DNA of 64,000 nt, taken from assembly GCA_018857735.1 (NCBI GenBank), contig JABMCL010000509.1:373501-437500 (forward strand), given 5' to 3'. Source of the DNA: Alviniconcha marisindica. Taxonomy: Eukaryota; Mollusca; Gastropoda; Provannidae. The position numbers and the translations under genes were made by a program. The notes below the pieces were generated by a model, which was given only the letters and a program-made list of their open reading frames with translations, did not search any database and was not told where the DNA came from. This document shows positions 12,201 to 20,908 of this stretch, piece by piece (position 1 is the stretch's first letter; each line of letters starts with the position of its first letter).

Positions 12201-13335
12201 GGTACCACAAATAGGTAAGGCCTTCACCACTGATGAATGAGGTACCACAAATAGGTAAGGCCTTCACCACTGATGAATGAGGTACCATAAATAGGTAAGG
12301 CCTTCACAACTGATGAATGGGGTGTTACCCATAAGTAAGGCCTCCACCTCTGATGCTTGAGGTGCCACAAACAGGTATGGGCTTCACACCTGATGGATGA
12401 GGTGCCACAAATAGATAAGGCCTTTGCCTCTGGTGAATGAGGTGTCACCCATAGGAGAGGCAGTCGCTACTGAGTCAAGATTCAAGATTACTTTATTATT
12501 TCATCAGAGAAATTAAAAGGTGACTGAACTTTAATCACATCACAGTACACAGTAACACATATTGTGTATTTTAAAACTTTTAGGGTTGATGCATTCACCC
12601 AGAGGCAAGGCCTTTGCCACTGGCAAATGAGGTGCCATCCAGGGAAGAGTCCTTCACTGCTGATGAATGAGGTGCCACCTGTATTATCATCAACTCCTGT
12701 ATTGTCATAAAGAGATACATGGCAACTGGAGTTTCATGAAAAAGCTCCTGTGGCGTTATAAATTCCTCCTGAAATGCCGTAATGGATGCACAAATTTGGA
12801 GTTAACCAGTAAACTTGTAAACCAGTTAGCATCATGCACTTTCTTCTTTAATTAGTTTGAGGCAGGTAGCATCATGCGCTTTGTTCTTTAAGGCAGGTAG
12901 TATCATGCGCTTTGTTCTTTAAGGCAGGTAGCATCGTGCGCTTTGTTCTTTAAAGCAGGTAGCATCATGTGCTTTGTTCTTTAAGGCAGGTAGCATCATG
13001 TGCTTTGTTCTTTGCCTAAGTTGGCACACCCTGTAACTTGATTTCTTGCAATGTGTGTGCACAGTTGGGGATGATGACTGACAAACCCTGTAACTTGATT
13101 TCTGTCTGTGTGTGCACAGTTGGGGATGATGACTGACAAACCCTGTAACTTGATTTCTGTCTGTGTGTGCACAGTTGGGGATGATGACTGCGAGCCATTT
13201 TCACGAACCACAGCAAGGCTGCCAGCACCGTTGCCAATGTCTGCCAGCCTGGCGGAAACAGATGACTCAAGCCTGGCGCCCCCTGGTGACTCGTCCAGCA
13301 TGATGGCCATTGAGGAGGTGGAGATGGATGACTGA
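128..13335 (+). CDS. CDC16: CDC16/APC6 gene, 3' part (six exons)
   Basis: This gene encodes subunit 6 of the anaphase-promoting complex/cyclosome, the E3 ubiquitin ligase that triggers anaphase; CDC16 is a TPR scaffold protein. Six exons join with matching phases: 128-253, 643-795, 1267-1392, 8714-8849, 10069-10156 and 13175-13335. The joined product is about 263 residues of TPR repeats followed by an acidic Ser/Thr-rich tail. Blocks typical of the family include KATTLEKTFGPAW, EHDQAMAAYFTA, YIGLEYGLT, AERFF, SIAPDDPFV, LLNNLGHV and LGLRRDD. These resemble human CDC16 from roughly its middle TPRs to the end, so the 5' half lies to the left of the window. Position 16/17 shows a possible donor (ACAG/GTGAGC) of the preceding exon, but the few bases before it do not match the family well. 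The tail (VGDDD to EEVEMDD) is shorter and less conserved than in vertebrates. All introns are GT-AG, and several splice sites lie inside minisatellites. No in-frame stop was seen in the exons, so the gene looks functional. Confidence 0.93.
451..642 (+). repeat. 29-bp minisatellite made of CDC16 splice acceptors
   Basis: The unit CTGTCACCTGCC...TGTGTCCAG contains an acceptor AG and a copy of the first ~16 bases of the downstream exon. Acceptor-type junctions fall before 456, 482, 510, 533, 556, 585, 614 and 643; the last four are spaced exactly 29 bp. Only the last copy is followed by the rest of the exon. Confidence 0.9.
643..795 (+). CDS. CDC16: CDC16 exon, second in window
   Basis: It starts after the last of eight tandem CAG-type acceptors and ends at CAAGA/GTGAGT. 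It encodes CHLPVLYIGLEYGL through VIAFQNQ, 50 codons plus split codons. The start at 643 is chosen because the family has the sequence KG-CHLP immediately after the previous exon. Upstream acceptors at 614 and 585 would shift the frame, while one at 556 would add 29 residues in frame. Confidence 0.92.
796..1165 (+). repeat. Degenerate minisatellite of donor-like units after CDC16 exon
   Basis: About nine imperfect units of the form GAAGAGTGAGGTGGGTCAACC followed by TTTGTGTG start directly at the donor. The first unit is the true donor (CAAGA/GTGAGTTGG). The early units keep AGAGTGAG, and later units decay to AAGAGCAGG. Confidence 0.8.
1267..1392 (+). CDS. CDC16: CDC16 exon, third in window
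   Basis: The acceptor is TGTTTCAG/CTGG and the donor CTCAA/GTAGGT. It encodes WTEAERLFKEALNR to LLNNLGHVSRKL, 41 codons plus split codons, including the EKWEALLNNLGH signature of the family. The preceding 100 bp contains a two-copy repeat (from CTGTACAGC and from CTGTACAAC) whose second copy runs into the acceptor. Confidence 0.92.
1445..1660 (-). pseudogene. piggyBac-family transposase fragment
   Basis: The minus-strand frame carries DDWSTNPVLHTTF, then KRDRFWCILAFFHLS. This corresponds to the piggyBac transposase block in which a YWST-x-PLL segment precedes MSRDRF and LRFLHF. Only about 70 residues are present, and none of the catalytic Asp blocks were found nearby, so this is a dead remnant in the large CDC16 intron. 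The identification rests on the motif pattern only. Confidence 0.7.
1971..2150 (+). repeat. Tandem repeat, about 36-bp unit, five copies
   Basis: Units read TAGCCCTCTACCACTTGTTG then CAGTGCAAGCACTGA. The copies are nearly identical and lie within the CDC16 intron. Confidence 0.85.
2345..2620 (+). repeat. Dispersed repeat copy (related to 7210-7430 and 5460-5640)
   Basis: The segment starting GAGGTTAACTTT, through CAATGTTT.TGGCAAACTATA, ATCATTCTTGGTGCTGTTTG and CTGACCATATACCAGTTTTA, recurs at 7210-7430. This copy has an expanded pyrimidine tract containing two GAGGCCATTTTTAA units. The TTAA at the left boundary would fit a piggyBac-type insertion, but terminal inverted repeats were not resolved. 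Confidence 0.7.
3286..5240 (-). pseudogene. Decayed repeat-associated protein-coding gene, function unknown
   Basis: At least six minus-strand frame segments follow one another from right to left in the order expected of one protein. They are ELTDKGTYLGRDKFPKFLRF, then a stop, then TAGVIRLTRAMAG; GPVFQLVQSSVKYTDFHIYI; a 221-residue segment with MAQKRNCSFHHLSS and a Lys/Arg/Glu-rich coiled region (KIRERLQENEQKKRMKEAD); VSVYFDYQFYVGGY; and FVFRWNLQLDL with GPRVWKV. The frame changes between nearly all neighbours, so the gene is dead. The C-terminal part (a VSVYFD.QFYVGG block, later a W-containing aromatic block) resembles a small Tudor-like fold. I recognise the overall pattern only as a recurrent uncharacterised protein of invertebrate repeats and can assign no reaction to it. 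It sits wholly inside the CDC16 intron. Confidence 0.5.
5460..5640 (+). repeat. Dispersed repeat, diverged copy ending in a SINE-like tail
   Basis: AGCATTTATAGTGTGCTGAC, then AAATGTGTTTCGCCCTGA.ATAAC..TAC.GGTTGACT.GGTGTAAA, is shared with 7335-7425 and, in its last part, with 6868-6900 and 24556-24600, where it ends in (CTTA)n. Confidence 0.65.
5645..6135. other. Intron sequence without recognised genes
   Basis: It begins with a dispersed motif (GGGGTACTACAGACATAGAA) that recurs in altered form at 8935 and 21285. Only short, unconvincing open frames were seen. Confidence 0.5.
6140..6255 (+). repeat. 20-bp tandem repeat, about six copies
   Basis: The unit is ATCCTGCTGGACATGGTGCC, with two copies lacking two bases. 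Short unit length and lack of stops produce overlapping frames on both strands that are not genes. Confidence 0.9.
6320..6740 (+). repeat. 44-bp tandem repeat, about nine copies
   Basis: Units contain GGAGGGTAGGCTTTGTCC followed by TTTTTTGGTTGTTTTGTTA. The period is 44 bp (for example GAGGGT at 6371, 6415 and 6459). Confidence 0.9.
7210..7430 (+). repeat. Dispersed repeat copy, most complete
   Basis: It is collinear with 2345-2620 for its first half and continues into TGTGTTTCGCCCAGATATAA then GGTTGACTGGGTGTAAAG. It is preceded on the minus strand by a short acidic frame (6922-7161) that is not recognisable. Confidence 0.7.
7431..8420. other. CDC16 intron, no gene recognised
   Basis: It contains only short frames without family features and a few AT-rich stretches. 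A low-copy motif at 8270-8300 (GTGCGGTTCATCCTTAG) resembles one at 45713-45728, suggesting an old interspersed repeat. Confidence 0.5.
8425..8590 (+). repeat. Three-copy tandem repeat upstream of CDC16 exon
   Basis: Units of about 62 bp read GCTGGTTTTATGGTGAAGTC, then AACATTATGTCTCTGCAGTG. The first two copies carry a CTCTGCAG or CTCTACAG acceptor-like string; the third reads GTCTACACTC. Confidence 0.75.
8714..8849 (+). CDS. CDC16: CDC16 exon, fourth in window
   Basis: The acceptor is GGTTGCAG/GAAG and the donor CACAAG/GTGACT. It encodes KYEEALEFHRQAELL to AVDFFHK in phase 0 at its end. The YSAIAYIHALTGN block matches the family consensus for the late TPRs. It follows a 7.3-kb transposon-filled intron. 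Confidence 0.93.
9087..9180 (+). repeat. 30-bp tandem repeat, three copies
   Basis: The unit is GCTCATAGTCACAGGTGTGT plus TAAGCAGGTT. Confidence 0.85.
10069..10156 (+). CDS. CDC16: CDC16 exon, fifth in window
   Basis: The acceptor is TGTTGCAG/GCACTG and the donor CCCATAG/GTAAGG. It encodes ALGLRRDDAFSTTMLGNVIE and then ALMNEVPPI, with one base of a split codon at the end. The last ~30 bp of the exon together with the donor have been tandemly amplified into the following intron, giving many donor look-alikes. Confidence 0.9.
10140..10373 (+). repeat. 40-bp minisatellite of exon-end plus donor, left part
   Basis: The first unit is the true end of the exon and its donor (GATGAATGAGGTGCCTCCCATAG/GTAAGG, in two parts). 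Later units read AGGTAAGGCCTTCACCACTG then ATGAATGAGGTACCATAAAT. Every unit retains ATAG/GTAAGG, a strong donor match. The array is interrupted by an inserted DNA transposon. Confidence 0.92.
10374..11884. mobile_element. Non-autonomous DNA transposon, hAT-like, in the minisatellite
   Basis: It begins CAGGATATGACAATAA and ends with the inverse TTATTGTCATACCCTG, giving 16-bp terminal inverted repeats with one difference. The flanking CCACT (10369-10373 and 11885-11889) is a 5-bp duplication of the host 40-bp unit. Subterminal TGCCC/GGGCA-rich palindromes occur at both ends (for example CTTGCCCTGTAGGGCAAG). No transposase frame was found. CAGGG-type ends suggest a hAT relative with a short target duplication, but the superfamily is not certain. 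Confidence 0.75.
11885..12460 (+). repeat. 40-bp exon-end/donor minisatellite, right part
   Basis: This is the continuation of the array at 10140-10373 after the transposon, with more diverged units toward 12460 (GGTGTCACCCATAGGAGAGG). The first unit after the transposon reads CCTCCCATAGGTAAGG, identical to the true exon end. Confidence 0.9.
12474..12598 (-). mobile_element. 3' tail of an L2/CR1-type LINE, inverted
   Basis: Read on the minus strand it ends AATAAAGTAATCTTGAATCTTGA (two adjoining parts), a polyadenylation-like signal followed by a short terminal tandem repeat (ATCTTGA), as in L2/CR1 LINEs. It interrupts the decayed end of the donor minisatellite, which resumes at about 12600. 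Confidence 0.6.
12855..13015 (+). repeat. Tandem repeat of about 31 bp, five copies
   Basis: The unit is AGGCAGGTAGCATCATGCGC plus TTTGTTCTTTA. It is directly followed by the tripled acceptor of the last CDC16 exon. Confidence 0.88.
13027..13192 (+). repeat. Tripled splice acceptor of the last CDC16 exon
   Basis: Three 55-bp copies contain CCTGTAACTTGATTTCT, TGTGTGCACAG and TTGGGGATGATGACTG. Acceptor junctions lie before 13065, 13120 and 13175. The first two copies continue ACAAACCC instead of exon sequence. Confidence 0.92.
13175..13335 (+). CDS. CDC16: CDC16 last coding exon with stop codon
   Basis: The acceptor is GTGCACAG/TTGGGG. The phase fits the previous exon (G plus TT gives Val). 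It encodes 52 residues, GDDDCEPFSRTTARLP to AIEEVEMDD, then TGA at 13333-13335. It is rich in Ser, Thr, Pro and acidic residues, like the unstructured tail of APC6 proteins. Two identical acceptor copies lie 55 and 110 bp upstream; either would end translation after VGDDD. Confidence 0.82.
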
Positions 13336-13419
13336 TGCTGCTACTGATGTTGTGGCCACTGTGGTACACTGCCCAGCTGGGGAGAAGTCAGAGATGGCGG
13401 TCTTGTAGCAAACTTGTTG

Positions 13420-13900
13420 GAGAGACCCAATACAGAGGTTCTGGTCTTGTTGTGACCTTGTTAGACTGACATGTGGAGAAACCAGTCTTGTAACAAGCTG
13501 GTCTGGTGTGTGGAGAAACCAGTCTTGTAACAACTTTGTACAGAGAAGCCAGTCTTTATTGTCATGGCCTTGTTACAGTGACCGGCTGTGGAGACTGGTC
13601 TTGTCACGACCTTGTTACCCTGACCGGCTGTGGAGACTGGTCTTGTCACGACCTTGTTACCCTGAACAGCTGTGGAGACTGGTCTTGTCACGACTTTGTT
13701 ACCCTGACCGGCTGTGGAGACCGGTCTTGTCACGACCTTGTTACCCTGAACAGCTGTGGAGACTGGTCTTGTCACAACCTTGTTACCCTGACCGGCTGTG
13801 GATACTGGTCTTGTCACAACCTTGTTACCCTGACCGGCTGTGGATACTGGTCTTGTCATTACCTTGTTACACTGACCTGCTGTAGCCAATGATCTGGTCA
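13420..13900 (+). repeat. 42-bp minisatellite in the CDC16 3' UTR/flank
   Basis: The unit reads GAGACTGGTCTTGTCACGAC followed by CTTGTTACCCTGACCGGCTG, with about seven regular copies preceded by degenerate ones. A 42-bp period keeps frames open on both strands, which accounts for 125-146-residue open frames here that are not genes. Confidence 0.9.
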
Positions 13901-14815
13901 TGTCAGACTGACCAGTTCATGTCTGCCTGTGAGTGAAACCTGACACAGTCCGCCACACACAGGCAGTGGCTTGATTTGCTTTCCATTACTGAAAAGGTGG
14001 TATTCAGAGGCATGCATTTGTAATTTGCAAGTCATGGTGGTACTGTATGGATTGTGATAGACACCCCTGCAAGGTAAGTAATGCAGCATTTTTGAGATTT
14101 TGGAACTGATTGAGGACTTTCTTAGCCACTTTGTCATGAAGTATTGCCAAATATGATGTCTGCTTGTGAGAGCTTTGAAGGTGAAAGGCATTACGTGTCT
14201 GGGCCCATATGGATGAGGAGCAGATCGCACTGGTGATCTGCCACCACCCCCACCACCCTGACAGGGACACACACATGGGTAGCACTGTGGGCACCCCAGT
14301 CTGTACCCCTTGAATGAGAAATAACATGTATATTGTTGATGGAAAAGTTTGGTTTTTAAAACTTTTTTCAAAGAGTTGATGGAACAATTATGCATGGTGT
14401 GCAGGAGTTTGTTCCAGACCGTAGGACCTTGGTATACAAAAGAGCATTGGCCGGATAACTTTTGACAGAAGGGGTTGGAAGCAAAGGAGTGTCAGAGCAG
14501 GAACAGAGTGGTCAGGAAGGAACGTAACTCTTGAGGATGTCAGTAACAGAAGAGAAACAGATATGTATATATATATATATAATGAGTGACCTATATGAAT
14601 TAACATCACACCCGTCACCTATATACAGGAATATCACATGCCTTTAAAGGCTTTTATTGGTCAGTTTGCAGGTGACGACAACTAAAGGTGAAACTGGGTT
14701 TGGTGCAATCCTTTGTTTGTCTGAAGGCTATTGATGAATTAGTTATAATTGTAGTACTTCAACTTCATGACGGTATAAATGTTGTATTTCATAATGCATA
14801 CTTTCAAGTGTGAGT
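13901..14815. other. Downstream of CDC16, no gene recognised
   Basis: The longest frame (minus strand, 13898-14395) has no recognisable family, and its composition looks like random reading of transposon DNA. A GTGTGCAGGAGTTTGTTCC-type segment near 14398 looks like interspersed repeat. No polyadenylation signal could be assigned with confidence. Confidence 0.45.
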
Positions 14816-14818
14816 ATG

Positions 14819-14955
14819 TGCGAGAGAGAGAGAGGGGGTGTGTGTGCGAGAGAAAGAGAGCAAGTGTGTGAGTGTATAAATTTGTGTGTGTGTGTGAGAG
14901 AGAGAGAGAGAAAGAGAAACAGTATATGTGAGTGAGAAAGAGAGTGTGCAAGAGG
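14819..14955 (+). repeat. Compound (GA)n/(TG)n microsatellite
   Basis: Alternating GAGAGA and GTGTGTG blocks with interruptions. Confidence 0.85.
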
Positions 14956-15899
14956 TCAGCTGCAAGGAGACCAGTGAGAGAGAGTGAGTGTTCGTCGCTG
15001 TGTGATGGATTTTTTAAATAGTGTAGCTACATCCTGTCTAGCTGGTGGCTGTCAAATCATAATGTTTTTCGTGGGGGGTGGGTAAGGCACCCAAAGTGAT
15101 CAGTGATGGTAATGATGAGTATCTTGTGATTACTTGTTTGGGGGGGGGGGGGGGGGGGGGTTAAACCAAAGTTGTATTGTGTTAAAAACTGCTATATGTG
15201 CGCATCTGTGTGATGTTTGTAAGAATTTTCTGTGTATGGATGACACATAATTACGCATTGTTATAATTTATGATGTATGATGATAACAAAACTTGAACAA
15301 TTCTAAAACAATATCAAACAATATCCAAATACATGAAAGGTTAAAAGGGATGCTTATTTAATATGACAACACAAAACCTGTGCAAATTTTAAGGGTAAGC
15401 CCTTTTTTTCAAGTGACAAAACAATTAAATGGTGAAAAATGAAATGTATTATGATCAGTTGTGTTGATTTTGTTTGTGGTTACATTATTTCCTTTCGTGC
15501 ATTCATCATTACACCTTGTTTGCATAGCGCATCATGCTCGTGGTAAATGATGTGCTCTGCAAATCTCCTTCATTATTATTATTACTATCAATACCTGTTC
15601 TGTGCTGTTTGAGGAAAATATTGGAGCTTGATACATAGCCATTTCAGCGAAGCTGTTGTTTGGACAGTATATTTTGCTGTACATTGTCCCTCTGCACTCT
15701 TCACACGAAAGAAAAAACCGAGGATGTTTTACTGTCATTGTATGCTACTACCTGAGGCTTGGTGGTGTGCTTTCTTCACAGTTCCCACATTACGAAGATG
15801 TGTAGCACCCTTGAAAGTCTGCAACCATTCTGTAATAAAAGATTTACCCAAACTGGCATCATCTATTATGATAGTGTTTTCCTGTTTGTCAGTAGTATG

Positions 15900-15944
<45 letters not shown>

Positions 15945-17130
15945 TGCACATAAAAGTATGTTTGACGATTGAAGGAGACAGCACACTAACGCCCACTTTA
16001 TTTCTGTAATGTTAACATTTAACACGAGGCACTTGAACCGGGGAAAAAAAGAAAAAAAATGGGAGTGGAGTCGGGTCCACATGTGTTTGTTTTTGTTTTT
16101 AATTAAATGTGCACATCGTCTGTCCCAACGTGTGCAGTAGTAGTGAGAAACTCCTGCACGATTAAAATAAAACACCTCATCGAGATGACGGCAAGAATGA
16201 TCTATGTGTTTAAAAAAACAGGAACAAAAAGGGGGGGAAATATTTTCACTGACACCTAACCGTCCAAAACAGTAAATGTGATTTTCAAACAGGTAGCATG
16301 TTTTATCGTAATTTCTTTCTCCAGGTACCGTTGTGCTCGACTAATTACGCCCCCCGCCCCCTCTACCCTCCTCCCCCCTGACTAATCGCACCGACAAATG
16401 TCTCTTACGGTTTCTGTGGCCGTAAAGCAGCATGGAAGAGAAGAAAGCTCGCTCACGTTGCACGCAGTGTCCATGCAGCATGGAAAGCGTCCAGAGCGAG
16501 TGAGACTTGAAGTGGTCAGCACGGTAACGTAACGAGGAATGCGTGCAGTGGTCGGGTAGCGTAACTGAATGGTGCAAAATACACTTGTATTTCTAAGCTG
16601 ACCGACGGGACATGTACGTCCTCAGCGACGTATCTCAGAATGGAATCACCGCCAGTGCCTTCACACATCGGCAATAACTTGTAAATAACACAATATTCAG
16701 GTGTAAAACTTGCAAGACTTGCAACAACATAAAAGAGTGAACGTTTTCAAATACCACCTGAGTGCTGATGTTTTGATTTCTCAGTATTGACCAAAAAATG
16801 AATGTGTGCTTGTGAAAGAACACACGTGGCAGCCCAGAAAGAAAGAAAAGTGACTTGGGAAAAGCCTAAAGAAAGTCCACCAACTTCACAGTCTTGTTAG
16901 TTGGCTGCGTAGCGCTGCCCTGTTGCGGTTGGCTTTCCTCGGACCGGCTTTTGTGCTTTAAATAGTTCTGGTGCTTCCTACCTCTCTGAACTGCTATATG
17001 TCTACACTCCGTCCCGTACGTTTCGCTCCTCTTCTGATCCTCGCACTCAAGATCCAACAATACTGCGCAAGACGCGTACGTGGCTTCATTTGTCGCTCTC
17101 GTTTCCTACTACTCCGGACCTACTGGGGAG
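14956..17130. other. Intergenic, no gene recognised
   Basis: Contains a poly-G run (15140-15161), a (CA)n microsatellite (15900-15942) and AT-rich sequence with dispersed repeat motifs. A TTTCTGTGGCCGTAAAGCAG motif near 16409 matches the 3' part of the SINE family seen at 30042 and 43384. Confidence 0.5.
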
Positions 17131-17380
17131 CAGGGATAGCTCACTGGGTGGTAGAGCGACGGACTCGTGATCAAAAGGTCTCGGGTTCGAGTCCCGGCAG
17201 GAATCGTGGAGGAAATTTCTTCTCTGCGGTCAACTTTCTGTGCTGACTCATTTCGGTATCCGTCCCACCCCCGTGTTGGTAGCACGTAAAAGATCCCGGC
17301 CATTCTGGCAAAAGTGCAGGTGGCAGGTTACAACTAAATACACAGGCGCCCTACGTATGTAGCTTCGAATAAAGTGACAC
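17131..17380 (+). mobile_element. tRNA-derived SINE
   Basis: The head contains a tRNA A box (TAGCTCACTGGG.GGTAGAGC) and a B box (GGGTTCGAGTCCCGG). It is followed by a body GTCAACTTTCTGTGCTGAC.C and then CACGTAAAAGATCCCGGCC, not by a tRNA 3' end. The anticodon arm does not fold correctly, so it is not a working tRNA gene. A related body occurs at 44299. Confidence 0.75.
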
Positions 17381-19130
17381 AATAACTGGTGCATGGCTGT
17401 ATGGTATACACAAAACATGCGTCGAGACGGCAGCAGTTTGACGTGGCACCAGCCATTCAACAACTAGACAGCACTGTAACCGCTTCGGTACATAATATTC
17501 AAAACGCGCCGTGTAAAGTTTCTCTCATTCAGAGTCGCATGCGACAGGAGCGCATGAGTGGATCTGCTCTGAAGCAGAAATTAGTCCTGTATAGTTGCCA
17601 TCGTAAAGCACTGAGGGTTCATCTGGAGGTGAGGCGCTCGACACATGAATACACCTTACATTTGAAACTCGCTTCCTCTTGATCTCAGGCACTGCTCAAA
17701 TCTTTCGTCTTTCAAAACCAAGTTAAAAACCTTCCTCTTCTCACAATGCTTCCACCTCAACTAAAACCGGTATCCAGTTTCCTCATCTCTTTGTGTGTGT
17801 GTGTGTGTACGTACAGCGGTATTAACGAAAAATATGGAACAATTATGTGGGTGGGAAAGTCAGGAGAATGGACCATTAGCAGAAAAATGACGGGACAGAA
17901 AGAGCAAGAGCACCAGGAAGAAAAGAGGAGACGGAAAAGGGAATCCAATGAATGACAGTCTTCGGGGACACGCGGAGAGAAGTAAGCTGCTGCACGAACA
18001 ATGGGACTATCTGCCAAGTGAATCTGCTCGAGAGCGGAGAATGGTGCTATATAAAAGCGATCAACAAACTAATTGTATTTCTACAGCACGCTTAAAATTT
18101 CTTTAAGCTCTTTGGCGGAAACCGCTCCCTACCCCATCCCGTGAAAATGAGAGATGGAGATGTTTGAGTTATTCCCCACTATGTGAGAAAAACAGAATTA
18201 TTATTATTGAAGCTGAACGATGTGCCAAGTTTTACATTGACAGAACGAAGTGCATTCGGCCCTGTGATGATGTCATCTGTCCCGCTTTCTGATTGCTAAC
18301 CTCTCGGCTCCGCCTTACCCCTTCCGTTTCTGCGTCTCCTCCTCCTCTCTCTTCGGCCCTCGAGCTCTGCCCGCCACGTCAGTGTAGTGTCTAAGGCCGA
18401 CTGGAGGACCGTGGCAGCTCCGCACACTGTAGCGACACGCAAAACCTGAGCTAGCAAGACCACCACATTTATTGTTTACTACGTGTCTAAATGGAATCAC
18501 TGATATGTAAAGGGGTAGAGCATAGTTCTGGGATACCCAGCAATATCCGAAACAAGGCTGTTACACACTGGAACACGCACTATCGTCTGTTGTCTGAGGT
18601 CTTCAGTCACGTCGCTTCCACGTACAGCAGACGATCCGAGTTGCCTTCCCTGGCGGGTTGCCTCCGCTTGTTATGGATGAGGTGACCCGGATGTTCGCTA
18701 GGCTGGTGCCCCTCAGTTTGACGGGTGGCGGACTCGGGCGAGGACTGCCTGTGCAGAGGGGAGTCGTGCTGAGGGTGCGGCCAGTACTCCACCCGGGGAG
18801 CCTGTCGTTTCTCGCTGTGCCGGGAATCAATGGCAGCGGCTGAAACGTTGAAAGGGCCGGTCAATAAGGACGATAACTTGCACTGATGAAAGCGGCTGCC
18901 GTCGTGTTAGCGAACCTTAACCAACAAACTCAAAACATGTTATTAGGACGAAGACCAAACATCAAAGCCAAAGTTCCGGCGAAAATTAAGGAGTTCGTTT
19001 CAGTGAACTGTTGTGTTGATTTACTCGTACCATCGATTTCAGCCGTCAGAAAATGACTTCCGTGAGACACGACTGATCAAGTTGCTGGACCCACCACACG
19101 GCATTGGACGTATAGGCACCGTCACTGAAA
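17381..19130. other. Intergenic, no gene recognised
   Basis: A fairly GC-rich stretch (18240-18850) has open frames on both strands up to 85 residues, but without recognisable domains or splice context. It could be the edge of a gene or a promoter; the sequence alone does not decide. Confidence 0.4.
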
Positions 19131-19144
19131 TGTCAGATATCAAC

Positions 19145-19455
19145 CTGTTGCGTACACAAACAAAGCTGATAGTGAAAGGCTACAGACAAAGCTGATGGTG
19201 AAAGGCCACAGAAAAAGCTGTTGGTGAAAGGCCACAAACAACGCTGTTGGTGAAAGGCCACAAACAACGCTGTTGGTGAAAGGCCACAGACAAAGCTGAT
19301 GGTGAAAGGCCACAGACAAAGCTGATGGTGAAAGGCCACAAATAACGCTGTTGATGAAAGGCCACAGACAAAGCTGATGGTGAAAGGCCACAGACAAAGC
19401 TGATGGTGAAAGGCCACAGACAAAGCTGATGGTGAAAGGCCACAAACAAAGCTGA
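19145..19455 (+). repeat. 26-bp tandem repeat, about twelve copies
   Basis: The unit GGTGAAAGGCCACAGACAAA plus GCTGAT has two variant types (CAGACAAAGCTGAT and AAACAACGCTGTT). The minus-strand frames through it encode repetitive FVCGLSPSALSVAF-like text and are repeat artefacts. Confidence 0.9.
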
Positions 19456-19659
19456 TTGTGTGACAGTAAAGGCGGGATCGAAGACCGAGAAGACAAAGCC
19501 GCTGGTGCTGAACTGTCATGCTGGTGACGGCAGTGTGCTTTTCGTGACGCCATTCAGGTTGTTCTGTAGTCTGCAATCCATGCCCAGAACAGGCAGGGCA
19601 CGCATGCACGGTTACAAACACGCACAAATGAAGTTTGCCATTGCCTTGTGATTACCATA

Positions 19660-19668
19660 TCACACACA

Positions 19669-19724
<56 letters not shown>
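19660..19724 (+). repeat. (CA)n microsatellite
   Basis: CA run of about 60 bp with one CACCAC interruption. Confidence 0.95.
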
Positions 19725-19725
<1 letters not shown>

Positions 19726-20242
19726 AGTGCACTGTGGACTCTCGGCCTCGGCCTTGGTGTCTAAGGCTAGGGAGCTGATGGTGGTGGACACCTCGCTGTT
19801 CTCTCGGTAATCCTTGCAGTGACGACGAAACGACTCCTTTGTTTGACTGCTGCCACAACCCATCTGTTTTGCATCCTCTTCTCTCTTTCCCACTCTCTTG
19901 CCTTCTTCCCTTTCCTTCCTTCCTTCCTTTTTCCTCTCCACGAGTATACACACCTGTGTCAAAACAGCAGAAGTTTATGTATGGTGATTACTGGTAGTCA
20001 TAAGTCCATCGTTTTCGATGATGCCGAAAAACTGCTCACATGTGACATGTACCAGTTTATTGATAAAGTTTTCAAAGAAGTCGAAACTTCTCAACAAGGT
20101 AGCAGTGTTTGTTCGGTTCAAACAGGAATGTATTCAACTGAGACAGCAAAACAAAGTTAATGGGAACATTAACAAGCCTATGCTGCTGACAAGTGATACG
20201 CTCTATTTGTGTGCCAAGAACAGAAACAAAACAAAGCATTAA

Positions 20243-20477
20243 CCCTTTCACTGCCATGCTTGCCGCACCGTTACGCGGAAAATTACCAATAAAAGTGCCA
20301 AATTTGAAATCATTAAGGGGTTTCTTTTGCCCCTTTTCACGAGCACGCGAAAGGATTTCTATCAAAATGCACATATCGAAATTATATTTGTTGTAGGACC
20401 ATCAAATACACTGTTTGATGGCGTATATGTGTGAACTTTTCAGCCCAGAAATTTAACATGCTGGGGCAGTGAAGGGG
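20243..20477. mobile_element. piggyBac-like MITE with TTAA duplication
   Basis: The 235-bp element starts CCCTTTCACTGCC and ends GGCAGTGAAGGGG, a 13-bp inverted repeat with one mismatch. It is flanked on both sides by TTAA (20239-20242 and 20478-20481). The TTAA target site and CCC start are typical of piggyBac derivatives. No coding sequence is present. Confidence 0.85.
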
Positions 20478-20741
20478 TTAACAGCAGAAGCGTTACACTG
20501 TCCGAGTTAGGTGGTCACTAGGTAACTGGACTAACTAACGTCCCGTCAACCGCACAGGGTCACCTCAGGACGGTGAAACCGTCTTAAGCAAATGCACGTC
20601 TAAACTCTTCTCGTATGTAAACGCTTTCTCAAGGCAAATCTATAAATCAGTCTATGCACAGATACAAAGCATAATATACAAACACAACATGCACAAATTA
20701 TCGAAGGGTTAGTCCCTTTAATATTGCCAGTGTTAAAAAAA

Positions 20742-20782
20742 GAAGAAGAGAAAAACGTATTTTTTTCGTTTTTCTCTTCTTC
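20742..20782. other. Perfect 16-bp hairpin
   Basis: GAAGAAGAGAAAAACG and its exact complement CGTTTTTCTCTTCTTC are separated by 9 bp of TAT and T-run. No gene end is nearby, so a terminator role is not implied. Confidence 0.85.
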
Positions 20783-20828
20783 GTATCGTATGGTATCGTC
20801 GCAATTCCATCTGATTTATTGATACCCG

Positions 20829-20831
<3 letters not shown>

Positions 20832-20905
<74 letters not shown>
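20832..20905 (+). repeat. (CA)n microsatellite
   Basis: Uninterrupted CA run of about 74 bp. Confidence 0.95.

Positions 20906-20908
<3 letters not shown>

Noticed and set aside
13506..13901. 125-146-residue frames downstream of CDC16
   Set aside because: The 42-bp minisatellite period keeps frames open; no domain.
17131..17210. Possible tRNA gene
   Set aside because: A and B boxes are present, but the anticodon arm and acceptor stem do not pair and the sequence continues into a SINE body.
18600..18850. GC-rich open frames on both strands (61 and 85 residues)
   Set aside because: No recognisable domain and no clear splice sites; left as unassigned.
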